A stretch of 64,000 nucleotides of DNA from positions 1 to 64,000 of the forward strand of contig CAZJRQ010000002.1 of the NCBI GenBank assembly GCA_964548535.1, read 5' to 3'. This DNA comes from CAZJRQ01 sp964548535 (GTDB taxonomy: Bacteria > Bacillota > Clostridia > Oscillospirales > Ruminococcaceae). Shown here one piece after another: positions 1 through 7,621 of this stretch. The notes beneath the pieces are model-generated. The model was not told the DNA's origin. It saw only the letters and a list, made by a program, of their open reading frames with translations, and made no database searches. A program made the translations under genes and the position numbers. The number at the start of each line of letters is the position of its first letter. The stretch's first letter is position 1.

Positions 1-159
1 TGATAGGTTAGTTTGGGTTTAGTTAATTATATATTTATCATAATGATTGCAACTGCAACAAAACAAAAACAATAAACTTTGCATACCACAAGGTTGTGAC
101 GCTTATTATGGTTTGAATATCTATCACGAGTGAGGGACGAGCGATTATGCGAATGGGGT

Positions 160-202
160 CCAGGGGCACGCCCCTGGCGCTGTCCGCGCTAGGACGGCTT
201 TT
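160..202 (+). terminator. GC-rich double hairpin, probable terminator of an upstream gene
   Basis: Two consecutive GC-rich hairpins lie in an otherwise very AT-rich region. The first (160-177) has arms CCAGGGG and CCCCTGG. The second (179-198) pairs GCTGTCC with GGACGGC over a GCGCTA loop and is followed by TTTTGTTATTTT. The second arm plus T-run looks like an intrinsic terminator for a gene left of the window. No coding region is seen in 1-286. The base composition is unlike its surroundings, so it may be a dispersed intergenic element. Confidence 0.5.
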
Positions 203-215
203 GTTATTTTAGCAC

Positions 216-244
216 TTGACATATTAGCCAAATTGCTATACAAT
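216..244 (+). promoter_or_regulatory. glyS promoter
   Basis: TTGACA at 216-221 and TACAAT at 239-244 are separated by 17 bases, about 50 bases upstream of the glyS start. Only a sigma-A type promoter is visible; I saw no T-box leader. Confidence 0.75.
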
Positions 245-292
245 ATTAAGTGATATTGTTTTAATTATTTTATTTGTTAAGGAGATTTGAAA

Positions 293-1675
293 ATGCTGAA
301 TACTGAAAAAACTATGGACAAAATTGTTGCTCTTTGTAAAAATAGAGGTTTTGTTTATTCAGGTAGTGAAATTTATGGTGGTCTTGCTAATACTTGGGAT
401 TACGGTCCTCTTGGTGTTGAATTGAAAAACAACATCAAAAAGGCTTGGTGGAAAAAGTTTGTTCAGGAGTCACCTTATAATGTGGGTCTTGATTCTGCTA
501 TTTTGATGAACCCTGAAACTTGGGTTGCTTCTGGTCATTTGGGCGGATTTTCTGATCCTCTTATGGATTGTAAAGAGTGCCACACTCGTCACAGAGCTGA
601 TAATTTGATTGAGGAGTTTGACGGTACTATTACTACTGGCTGGTCTAATGATGATATGATGAATTACATAAAGGACAAGGGTATTGTTTGTCCTGACTGC
701 GGTTCTAAGGAATTTACTGATATTAGACAGTTTAATCTTATGTTTAAGACTTTCCAGGGTGTTACTGAGGACACCAAGTCTGAGCTTTATCTTCGTCCTG
801 AAACTGCACAGGGTATTTTTGTAAACTTTGCAAATATTCAAAGAACTTCTCGTAAGAAAGTTCCTTTTGGTGTTGCTCAGATTGGTAAATCATTCAGAAA
901 TGAAATTACTCCTGGTAACTTTATTTTCCGTGTTCGTGAGTTTGAGCAGATGGAACTTGAGTTCTTCTGCAAGCCTGACACTGATCTTGAGTGGTTTGCA
1001 TTTTGGAGAGGATACTGCAAGGATTTCTTGCTTTCACTTAATATTAAGGAAGAGAATTTACGTCTTAGAGATCATGATGCTGATGAGCTTTCATTTTACT
1101 CAAAGGCTACTACTGACTTTGAATACCTATTCCCATTTGGTTGGGGTGAGCTTTGGGGTATTGCTGACAGAACTAATTATGATCTAACTCAGCACCAAAA
1201 CCACAGTGGTAAGTCACTTGAATATTTTGATCCCGAGGATAATTCTAAATATGTTCCTTATGTAATTGAGCCTTCACTTGGTGTTGAGCGACTATTTTTG
1301 TCAATCGTTACTGAGGCTTATGACGAGGAAGTTATTGACGCTGAAAAGAATGATGTTAGAACTGTTATGCGTTTGCACCCAGCTTTGGCACCTATCAAGG
1401 CTTGCATTTTGCCGCTTGTTAAGAAACTTAAAGAGCCTGCTTTGGAGCTTTATGCTGACCTTGCTAAGAAGTTTAACATTGAATATGATGAGGCTGGTGC
1501 GATTGGTAAGAGATATCGTCGTCAGGACGAAATTGGAACACCATTCTGCATTACATTTGATTTTGATTCACTTGAGGACAAGTGTGTAACTGTTCGTGAC
1601 CGTGACACTATGGAGCAGGAGAGAGTCAAGATTGATGAGCTTGCTGCATTTATTGAGAAGAAGATTGAGTTTTAA
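293..1675 (+). CDS. glyS: Glycine--tRNA ligase (dimeric, GlyQS/eukaryote-like type)
   Basis: Class II aminoacyl-tRNA synthetase that charges tRNA-Gly with glycine in the cytoplasm. The N-terminus has the family motif SGSEIYGGLANTWDYGPLG, followed by a Cys-rich zinc insertion (CKECH and CPDCGS), the class II motif 2 region FRNEITPGNFIFRVREFEQ, and a C-terminal anticodon-binding domain. The 460 aa length matches the single-chain alpha2 enzyme of Firmicutes and archaea, not the alpha2beta2 form. An upstream TTG at 287 is in frame, but the ATG at 293 sits 8 bases after AAGGAG (279-284) and is chosen. It is monocistronic, with its own promoter and a strong terminator. Confidence 0.96.
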   Translation: MLNTEKTMDKIVALCKNRGFVYSGSEIYGGLANTWDYGPLGVELKNNIKKAWWKKFVQESPYNVGLDSAILMNPETWVASGHLGGFSDPLMDCKECHTRHRADNLIEEFDGTITTGWSNDDMMNYIKDKGIVCPDCGSKEFTDIRQFNLMFKTFQGVTEDTKSELYLRPETAQGIFVNFANIQRTSRKKVPFGVAQIGKSFRNEITPGNFIFRVREFEQMELEFFCKPDTDLEWFAFWRGYCKDFLLSLNIKEENLRLRDHDADELSFYSKATTDFEYLFPFGWGELWGIADRTNYDLTQHQNHSGKSLEYFDPEDNSKYVPYVIEPSLGVERLFLSIVTEAYDEEVIDAEKNDVRTVMRLHPALAPIKACILPLVKKLKEPALELYADLAKKFNIEYDEAGAIGKRYRRQDEIGTPFCITFDFDSLEDKCVTVRDRDTMEQERVKIDELAAFIEKKIEF

Positions 1676-1741
1676 TAATTAATACTTGTTTTGAAAAACT
1701 GAGTAGTGTTTCATTGGAACATGTTATTAATTGCATAAAAT

Positions 1742-1791
1742 AAACAGCATTTAAATTCCCTCGTAAGAGTGATTTAAATGCTGTTTTTTAT
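1742..1791 (+). terminator. Intrinsic terminator after glyS
   Basis: Arms AACAGCATTTAAAT (1743-1756) and ATTTAAATGCTGTT (1772-1785) are perfectly complementary over 14 bp and followed by a T-rich run. The A-rich left flank means it could also serve thiT on the other strand. Confidence 0.85.
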
Positions 1792-1813
1792 TTTTAATGC
1801 CCTCGCGTATAGT

Positions 1814-2443
1814 TTACTGATTACGCCCCTGGATTGCTGGGATTTTGCCTATTGCGTAGGCTACTATTGCAGTTATAATTATTTCTGGTATCATGTATAT
1901 TCCGTTGTATATTATTGAGTAGATTATTGCTAGTTCTGTTCCGCTGAAACGTTCTAGGATGTTACTACCCAAATTGCCAAAACCTTCTTGTGTGAAAAAC
2001 CACTCTGCCCATGCACCAAAGAATATTGCTCCTGATATGCAATGCACTAAATATCTAAGAAATAATGCTACTATTGAACCTACACAAAGTGCTGAGGATG
2101 GCTTTAGTTTGTTTCTGGAAATTCCGCCAAAACCTAGCATTGTGTATGCGACAATATAGTCAAGAAGTACAATTCCGATTCCAGCCCATAAAGCGTAGTC
2201 TTCCGGCACGAAAAATGCTTTGACTGTACTCATGCCTACTAGCATTTGAAGAAGTCCATATACAAATGCTGAGAAAAATCCCCACTTTAGTCCGTTGCGG
2301 TAGGATATTAGCACTATTGGCAGCATACTTACAATTGTCAGACCGCCACCGAATGGAAGTTTGATTTGTATTAGTGATAAAATTGTGGCTAGGGCTATTA
2401 GCACGCCCGATTCTACTAGTTTTCGTGTTCTTTGATTTGACAT
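1814..2443 (-). CDS. thiT: Energy-coupled thiamine transporter ThiT (ECF S component)
   Basis: Substrate-binding S component of an ECF-type vitamin transporter; it imports thiamine using a shared EcfA/A'/T module encoded elsewhere. The 209 aa protein is hydrophobic with about six membrane segments and matches the ThiT/YuaJ family, including the N-terminal TRKLVESGVLIALATILS stretch and the C-terminal IYNGIYMIPEIIITAIVAY helix. Length is typical. It is transcribed alone behind a TPP riboswitch and terminator, so it should be expressed when thiamine pyrophosphate is scarce. Confidence 0.92.
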   Translation of the reverse strand: MSNQRTRKLVESGVLIALATILSLIQIKLPFGGGLTIVSMLPIVLISYRNGLKWGFFSAFVYGLLQMLVGMSTVKAFFVPEDYALWAGIGIVLLDYIVAYTMLGFGGISRNKLKPSSALCVGSIVALFLRYLVHCISGAIFFGAWAEWFFTQEGFGNLGSNILERFSGTELAIIYSIIYNGIYMIPEIIITAIVAYAIGKIPAIQGRNQ

Positions 2444-2511
2444 TAAATCAACCTTTCTATATACTGACTTTGATTTTTTTCAGCATATTTTAAATATTTA
2501 AACTTAACAGC

Positions 2512-2544
2512 AAAAAACGCTGTCAGGCAGTTTGCCTAACAACG
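2512..2544 (-). terminator. Riboswitch-controlled terminator of thiT
   Basis: On the minus strand a 12-bp stem with two G-U pairs (arms CGTTGTTAGGCA and TGCCTGACAGCG, loop AAC) is followed by six T. It lies between the TPP aptamer and the thiT start, the position expected of the expression platform that ends transcription when TPP is bound. Confidence 0.8.
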
Positions 2545-2551
2545 CTGTACG

Positions 2552-2640
2552 TTCTCCAATAATTTCCCTACGTCGGCATTATCCGAATCAGGTTATGGGT
2601 CGAAGATTTATCTTCCTCTCAGCAAACAAGCTCCCCTATT
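2552..2640 (-). ncRNA. TPP riboswitch (THI element) upstream of thiT
   Basis: The minus strand carries the conserved THI-box segments in order: GGGGAGC, GCTGAGAGGAA, GACCC, ACCTGAT, GGATAATGCCGACGTAGGGAA. Spacing fits the two-arm TPP aptamer. It is directly followed by an intrinsic terminator, implying transcriptional control of thiT. Confidence 0.95.
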
Positions 2641-2652
2641 AAGTTAAATTTA

Positions 2653-2681
2653 AGGATAACACTTTTTTGAGGTGTTGTCAA
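2653..2681 (-). promoter_or_regulatory. Promoter of the thiT transcript
   Basis: On the minus strand TTGACA (2681-2676) and TATCCT (2658-2653) are separated by 17 bases, placing transcription start just upstream of the TPP aptamer. Confidence 0.65.
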
Positions 2682-2772
2682 GTTTTTAAGAAATTTTATA
2701 ATTATTTTGTTTAATTCTGTTACTTTGTCTTGGTTTTATGGGGGTTTGATTGTAAAATTAATTAAAATATGC

Positions 2773-2801
2773 TAGACTTTTAATAAGATACATGATATAA
2801 T
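2773..2801 (+). promoter_or_regulatory. Promoter of the ABC-F gene
   Basis: TAGACT (2773-2778), 17-base spacer, TATAAT (2796-2801) with an extended TG one base upstream. It is about 37 bases before the start codon at 2839. Confidence 0.65.
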
Positions 2802-2838
2802 GATAGACTAAGTAATAAAATTTGTTAGGAGTTTATAA

Positions 2839-4437
2839 ATGATTACAGTTTCAAATGTCAGCCTTTCTTTTGGTGGGCAGGTTCTTTTTAAGGATGTAGA
2901 TTTAAAGTTTACTGGCGGTAACTGCTATGGAATTATTGGTGCGAATGGTGCAGGAAAATCAACTTTCCTTAATATTCTCTGCGGTAATCAGGAAACTACA
3001 ACTGGTGATGTTGTTATTGATAAGGGTACTCGTATGTCGGTGCTTAAGCAGGATCACTTTGCTTACGACCAATATAATGTACTTGACACGGTTATTATGG
3101 GCAATCAGCGTCTTTATGATATTATGCAGGAGAAAGATGCATTGTATGCAAAGGAAGATTTTACCGATGAGGACGGCGACAAGGCTGCTGAGCTTGAGGG
3201 CGAATTTGCTGAGCTTAACGGCTGGGAGGCTGAGTCTGATGTTTCCAAATTAATTCAGGGACTTGGTCTTTCGGAAGATATTTTGTATTCTCAGATGGAA
3301 ACTCTTTCTGGTAACGAGAAGGTTAAGGTTTTGCTTGCGCAGGCTCTTTTTGGAAATCCTGATATTATTCTGCTTGATGAGCCTACAAACCATCTTGATA
3401 TTGACGCTATTCGCTGGCTTGAGGATTTTCTTGCTGAATATTTTGGTACTGTTTTGGTTGTTTCCCATGACAGACATTTCCTTAATAATGTTTGTACTCA
3501 CATTGTTGATATTGACTTTACTAAGATTAAAATGTATGTTGGTAACTATGAGTTCTGGTACGAGTCTTCACAGCTTATGCAGAGAATGATTAAGCAGCAG
3601 AATAAAAAATCTGAGGAAAAGATTAAAGAACTTCAGGAATTTATTCAGCGTTTTTCAGCTAACAAGTCAAAATCTAAGCAGGCTACTTCAAGACGTAAGT
3701 TGATTGACAAGCTTACTGTTGAGGAAATGCCGGCGTCGTCAAGAAAATATCCTTACATCGGCTTTGAAATGGATAGAGAGCCTGGCAAGGAAATTTTGCG
3801 TGTTGACGGAATTTCTAAGACTGTTGACGGCGTGAAATTGCTTGATAACGTATCGTTTGCACTTGGCAGAACCGACAAGGCTGCTTTCGTTGGTGAGTCG
3901 GAGCAGGCTATTACTATGCTTTTCAAAATTATCATGGAAGAGGAAGAGCCTGACGAGGGTACAATTAAGTGGGGGTCGACAACTTCACGTTCTTATATGC
4001 CTAAGGATAATGGTGAGTTTTTCAACGACTGCGATTTGAACATTGTTGAGTGGATTAGACAGTATTCTGATACTGATGAGTCTGAGACTTTCTTGAGAGG
4101 TTTTCTTGGTAAAATGCTGTTCTCTGGTGATGAGATTTACAAGCCAGTTAAGGTTCTTTCTGGTGGAGAAAAGGTTAGATGTATGTTTTCACGCATGATG
4201 CTTTTTGGCTCAAATGTTATACTTCTTGACAGCCCAACTAACCACCTTGATCTTGAGTCGATTACTGCTGTAAATAACGGACTTGCTGATTTTAAGGGTG
4301 TTGTTATTTTCACAACTCATGACCACGAAATTTTGCAGACTGTTGCTAATCGTATTATTGAGATTACTCCTGACGGCTGTATTGACAGAGTTGGAAATTA
4401 TGATGACTTTTTGGATTTTAAAAAGGGTAGAAACTAA
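2839..4437 (+). CDS. ABC-F family ATPase (YkpA/YbiT-like)
   Basis: Soluble protein with two ABC ATPase domains and no membrane segment. ABC-F proteins act on the ribosome as translation factors or antibiotic-resistance proteins. NBD1 (about 1-250) has Walker A GANGAGKST at residues 34-42, signature LSGNEK and Walker B ILLDEPTNHLD. A charged linker rich in Lys and Gln follows (about 250-310). NBD2 has signature LSGGEKVR and LLDSPTNHLDLES, but its Walker A position reads GESEQAITML with no GK[ST], and Walker B has Ser in place of the catalytic Glu. From memory, the YkpA subgroup commonly has such a divergent second Walker A. The ATG is preceded by AGGAG. Physiological role unknown. Confidence 0.9.
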   Translation: MITVSNVSLSFGGQVLFKDVDLKFTGGNCYGIIGANGAGKSTFLNILCGNQETTTGDVVIDKGTRMSVLKQDHFAYDQYNVLDTVIMGNQRLYDIMQEKDALYAKEDFTDEDGDKAAELEGEFAELNGWEAESDVSKLIQGLGLSEDILYSQMETLSGNEKVKVLLAQALFGNPDIILLDEPTNHLDIDAIRWLEDFLAEYFGTVLVVSHDRHFLNNVCTHIVDIDFTKIKMYVGNYEFWYESSQLMQRMIKQQNKKSEEKIKELQEFIQRFSANKSKSKQATSRRKLIDKLTVEEMPASSRKYPYIGFEMDREPGKEILRVDGISKTVDGVKLLDNVSFALGRTDKAAFVGESEQAITMLFKIIMEEEEPDEGTIKWGSTTSRSYMPKDNGEFFNDCDLNIVEWIRQYSDTDESETFLRGFLGKMLFSGDEIYKPVKVLSGGEKVRCMFSRMMLFGSNVILLDSPTNHLDLESITAVNNGLADFKGVVIFTTHDHEILQTVANRIIEITPDGCIDRVGNYDDFLDFKKGRN

Positions 4438-4500
4438 TAGGGTTTGCTGATTAATAATGTAAGATAGTAGTAATAATAAGACGGATTTATAGGAGCTATT

Positions 4501-4980
4501 ATGAGAAAACCTTTAAGACTTATCACTATAATAATTACGATTGTTTTTTTAATTGTTGTTTTTGCAATGCTTTTTTGCTTTTACATGGAGAGAAAATTTG
4601 CAAAGAATAGTGTGCCTGAGGATCTTTCTGCTAGTGATACAGTTGAGCAGTATTTTCGCTATTTAAATGACGGTAACAATTATGGAATTAAAGAAATTTG
4701 CTTTGATGACAGTTTGATTTATGATAAGGATGACAGGGATTTTGTTCCGCTTGTATATTTTTTGAGTGATATTAAAGTTACAGGTTGCGAGGAGATGTCT
4801 GCTAAGGCTAGAAATTATGATAATTATTATGACAATGCTATTGTGCAGGCAGATTTTGATTATCATGGCAGATTTGGCTTTGATGTGGACAAATATTCTG
4901 AAAAAAATACTGACTGGACGTTTTATCTTGCAAAAGAATCAGCTGGTTCTAAATGGAAAATTTTAAGCTTTGAAAATTAG
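4501..4980 (+). CDS. Hypothetical membrane-anchored extracytoplasmic protein
   Basis: A 159 aa protein of unrecognised function. A basic start (MRKPLR) is followed by one strong hydrophobic segment (about residues 7-29), so it is an uncleaved or weakly cleaved signal anchor with the rest outside. The soluble part is acidic and Tyr-rich, and contains a SASDTVEQYFRYLNDGN segment resembling the opening of small NTF2-like or DUF4829-type clostridial domains; that resemblance is weak. It has AGGAG before the ATG, lies 63 bases after the ABC-F gene in the same direction and ends at a terminator, so it may be cotranscribed. Confidence 0.7.
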   Translation: MRKPLRLITIIITIVFLIVVFAMLFCFYMERKFAKNSVPEDLSASDTVEQYFRYLNDGNNYGIKEICFDDSLIYDKDDRDFVPLVYFLSDIKVTGCEEMSAKARNYDNYYDNAIVQADFDYHGRFGFDVDKYSEKNTDWTFYLAKESAGSKWKILSFEN

Positions 4981-4987
4981 ATATATG

Positions 4988-5025
4988 AAAAAACCTCGAA
5001 GAGCATTTTGCTTTTCGAGGTTTTT
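4988..5025. terminator. Bidirectional terminator between the 4501 gene and ureD
   Basis: Arms AAAAACCTCGAA (4989-5000) and TTCGAGGTTTTT (5013-5025) give a long stem with A-run and T-run on the two sides, serving the convergent 4501 gene and the urease operon. Confidence 0.85.
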
Positions 5026-5035
5026 CGTATTATGC

Positions 5036-5794
5036 TTAAAATATCTCTGCCAATTGATTAAACAGATTGAGAATTTCATCTCCGGTATTAGCTAAGGTTC
5101 GAATTACCACACCTTTTTGACAGCGTGATGCGCCTATCATTATGTTTGCTGAGTTTGAATTTCTCGCTTTTTCAAGTAATTTGTTCTCGTCGCATTGTTG
5201 TGGAAGATAAGCGTAAAGCAGTCCTATGTGAGTATAGTTTTCAAAAAAGCCAAGCTCAGTATAGTCAAATTCGCTGGGGATAATTGCGGTGTTGTCGGTC
5301 ATGACTAGCTTATCGTCAATGAAAATTTCCATTCTTGTTTGGTAGCTTTTCATGCTGAAGCATTCACCCATTGCAACACGTCCGCTGCTTGTTATGTCGC
5401 TGATAAAAGCTTTTGATGTGCTTTTTAAATTCGCAGTGAGCAGGCTTGTGAAATTGGAATTCTCAAATGGAATTATCGGGTGCGGAAGATAGCTGACGCG
5501 TGAATTTTCACCAGCAGATATATTTATTTTCTGAATAGCATGACCATTGCGGGTGTTGAAAATTTTTGTATAGCCTTGGTCTGAAACTGTCAAATCGCAG
5601 TTGTCGCCAGTTGATATATTAATCTCTAAATTATCTCCGCTGAGAATTCCAGCGGTGCATGACATTATTACTACCTTTGCACGATTATTCTCGTAAAACG
5701 GTACGCAGGTTTTGTAGGGCGGAGTAAAAAACATATCAGTCACTACAGTTTTGTTGTTGTGATTTTCAGATTTCAGACTGAAAATACCGTGCAT
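5036..5794 (-). CDS. ureD: Urease accessory protein UreD
   Basis: Cytoplasmic chaperone that binds apo-urease and, with UreF and UreG, delivers nickel and CO2 to the active site. The 252 aa sequence has the UreD/UreH hallmarks TDMFFTPPYK, VVIMSCTAGILSGDNLEI and VSYLPHPIIPFENSNF. Slightly shorter than the usual 260-280 aa. It is the last gene of the operon; its ATG shares one base with the ureG stop (TAATG), indicating translational coupling. Many operons place ureD first; here it follows ureG. Confidence 0.92.
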   Translation of the reverse strand: MHGIFSLKSENHNNKTVVTDMFFTPPYKTCVPFYENNRAKVVIMSCTAGILSGDNLEINISTGDNCDLTVSDQGYTKIFNTRNGHAIQKINISAGENSRVSYLPHPIIPFENSNFTSLLTANLKSTSKAFISDITSSGRVAMGECFSMKSYQTRMEIFIDDKLVMTDNTAIIPSEFDYTELGFFENYTHIGLLYAYLPQQCDENKLLEKARNSNSANIMIGASRCQKGVVIRTLANTGDEILNLFNQLAEIF

Positions 5795-6402
5795 TACAAG
5801 TCCTCAAACAAGACTGAATGCTTTATCCAGTCGATTACTTCATCTACTCCACTCATGTCCATAAGGTTTGTGAACATGAATTCTTTTCCGTTTCGCATTC
5901 TTTTGGAATCGGAAGCCATGATGTCTAGATTAGCTCCAACAAGTGGGGCTAGGTCGGTTTTGTTGATTACCAAAAGGTCTGAACGAGTTACTCCTGGTCC
6001 ACCTTTTCGTGGGATTTTTTCGCCTTGTGCCACGTCGATTACATATATTGACGCATCAGCTAGGTCTGGTGAAAATGTCGCGGACAGATTATCTCCGCCG
6101 CTTTCGATGAAAATAATCTGAACGTCTTTAAATTTTTCACCCATGTCTTCAACAGCCTCAAGATTCATAGAGCAGTCCTCCCGAATTGCTGTGTGAGGGC
6201 ATCCGCCTGTTTCAACACCAACGATTCGTTCTGGGTCTAGTGCTGAATTTTTGATTAGAAATTCTGCGTCTTCTTTTGTATAAATATCATTTGTAATGAC
6301 ACAAATGCTGTATTCTGCTGACATTTTTCTGGTAAGTCTTTCAATTAAAGCAGTCTTTCCAGAGCCTACTGGTCCGCCTATTCCTATTTTTACATAACTC
6401 AT
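5794..6402 (-). CDS. ureG: Urease accessory GTPase UreG
   Basis: SIMIBI-class GTPase that powers nickel insertion into urease. The 202 aa protein starts MSYVKIGIGGPVGSGKTALIE: the P-loop GPVGSGKT is near residues 10-17, and it carries the metal-binding CPH motif (GGCPHTAIREDCSMN), the ESGGDNL segment and the base-specificity motif NKTDLAP. Length is typical. The start has AGGAG 8 bases upstream and the gene begins 12 bases after ureF. Confidence 0.96.
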   Translation of the reverse strand: MSYVKIGIGGPVGSGKTALIERLTRKMSAEYSICVITNDIYTKEDAEFLIKNSALDPERIVGVETGGCPHTAIREDCSMNLEAVEDMGEKFKDVQIIFIESGGDNLSATFSPDLADASIYVIDVAQGEKIPRKGGPGVTRSDLLVINKTDLAPLVGANLDIMASDSKRMRNGKEFMFTNLMDMSGVDEVIDWIKHSVLFEDL

Positions 6403-6414
6403 AACTGGTCTCCT

Positions 6415-7104
6415 TTAACTCATATAAAGTCTTGTGTACAAAACCTCATGCTGCATTGCTCGGATATCTAGGGCTACTCCGTTTATTCCGATTTGCGTGT
6501 CATCTATAGACAGCGATTTTTCGACGGCTTGTGAAATTAAATCAAAGCTTTCGTTAAGCACTCGCTGACCTTCAAGCTGGCTCAGCGGAACCATTTTCAC
6601 CGTGTTGGTAGTAATCGCCGAAAGCAAACTGTAGGTGAAAACTGTCGCTGCTTCTTTGATTGGGATTTTTTTATCAGCAATAAAAAGTCCGACAGCTATA
6701 GGGTGGTGTCCCTCGCATTCTCGTAGTTTTATCATGCTTTTGTAGCGCTCTAGATTTTCACATTCGGACATTTTCTCCCACGCTTTTAAAAAACGACTGC
6801 ACATTTTTCGAGAACCCTCGCGTACTTCAAAAGGTGTTTTTACCGATGTGTAAAGTTTGTCAAGAGCTGCAATATATTCTTTATTATCATGATGTTTATA
6901 TGCTAAAATCATCACGCCTAAGTCATTATATGGCAAGGTTTTTAGATAGCTTTTTATGTATTTTGCAAGTTCGTCGGGGGTTGACACTACACCTTGCTGT
7001 ACAAAAGTTTCAAGTCCGTTTGACAGTGTGAACGCACCAATCGGAAAAAAACTATCGCAAACTTGAAGTATGTTCAGCAGTCCGTAATCGCTAAAACTAA
7101 TCAT
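6415..7104 (-). CDS. ureF: Urease accessory protein UreF
   Basis: All-helical activator that bridges UreD and UreG in the urease maturation complex. It shows the UreF motifs DSFFPIGAFTLSNGLETFVQ, GSRKMCSRF and HHPIAVGLF. A longer frame opens at 7146, but those 14 residues (MVIRIVTSISTHIH) are the antisense of the His-rich ureE tail and lack a family match. The ATG at 7104 gives MISFSDYGLLNILQ, the expected UreF start, and 229 aa. It overlaps the ureE stop by 8 bases with no separate ribosome binding site, so translation is probably coupled. Confidence 0.92.
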   Translation of the reverse strand: MISFSDYGLLNILQVCDSFFPIGAFTLSNGLETFVQQGVVSTPDELAKYIKSYLKTLPYNDLGVMILAYKHHDNKEYIAALDKLYTSVKTPFEVREGSRKMCSRFLKAWEKMSECENLERYKSMIKLRECEGHHPIAVGLFIADKKIPIKEAATVFTYSLLSAITTNTVKMVPLSQLEGQRVLNESFDLISQAVEKSLSIDDTQIGINGVALDIRAMQHEVLYTRLYMS

Positions 7105-7600
7105 GTGAATGTGCGTGCTTATGCTGGTGACTATGCGAATGACCATGGTCGTGTGAATGGCTGTGTGCAGAGCTTCCGTGAGCTTTGCATTCGATATAGC
7201 CTGTGAATTTGTCGGTCACTTTTTCAGCATTAAATCCAATGTGCAGAAGATATTCAAAGGTTGGCTTGTCATAGATTACGTCGACAAATTTATCTGTGAT
7301 TTTGAGCGAAAGATGTCTGTTGCCCAGCTCAAAGCATAGTCTGCCCATTTCTTCAATTGAATTAATGTTAATTCTTGTAAGCTCAGCACTATTCACCGAT
7401 ACCACGATACAGTTATTATCGTCGAAAAAAACGATGTCACCGTCTTTTACTGGTTCATCAAGTGCGAAGCCGATATCTACGCCATTATCTGAAATTTTGC
7501 GAAGTCTTTTTTTGCCTAGTTCGTACCAATCAAATCGCACGAAGTCTGTTGGAGTTAAGTTTGAGTTATGAATATTCCCCATCACCATATTAATAATCAT
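7097..7600 (-). CDS. ureE: Urease accessory nickel metallochaperone UreE
   Basis: Nickel-binding dimeric chaperone that hands Ni(II) to the UreG/UreF/UreD complex. An N-terminal UreE beta domain (TDFVRFDWYELGKKRLRKIS) is followed by the metal-binding domain (LGNRHLSLKI, PTFEYLLHIGFNAEKV). The C-terminus is a His-rich tail of about 27 residues containing a dozen His in HSHDHGHSHSH-like runs, a classic nickel-sequestering extension missing from some UreE proteins. 167 aa. AGAGGT lies 8 bases before the ATG. Confidence 0.94.
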   Translation of the reverse strand: MIINMVMGNIHNSNLTPTDFVRFDWYELGKKRLRKISDNGVDIGFALDEPVKDGDIVFFDDNNCIVVSVNSAELTRININSIEEMGRLCFELGNRHLSLKITDKFVDVIYDKPTFEYLLHIGFNAEKVTDKFTGYIECKAHGSSAHSHSHDHGHSHSHQHKHAHSHD

Positions 7601-7621
7601 AGCTTTTTACCTCTCTTTTTA

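Noticed and set aside
828..1589. Alternative-frame open frames inside glyS, polA, sbcC and other long genes
   Set aside because: They overlap well-supported genes in other frames, lack ribosome binding sites and have unnatural residue composition.
7105..7146. Longer ureF start
   Set aside because: The added residues only read through the His-rich tail of ureE in another frame, and the family start MISFSDYG fits the ATG at 7104.
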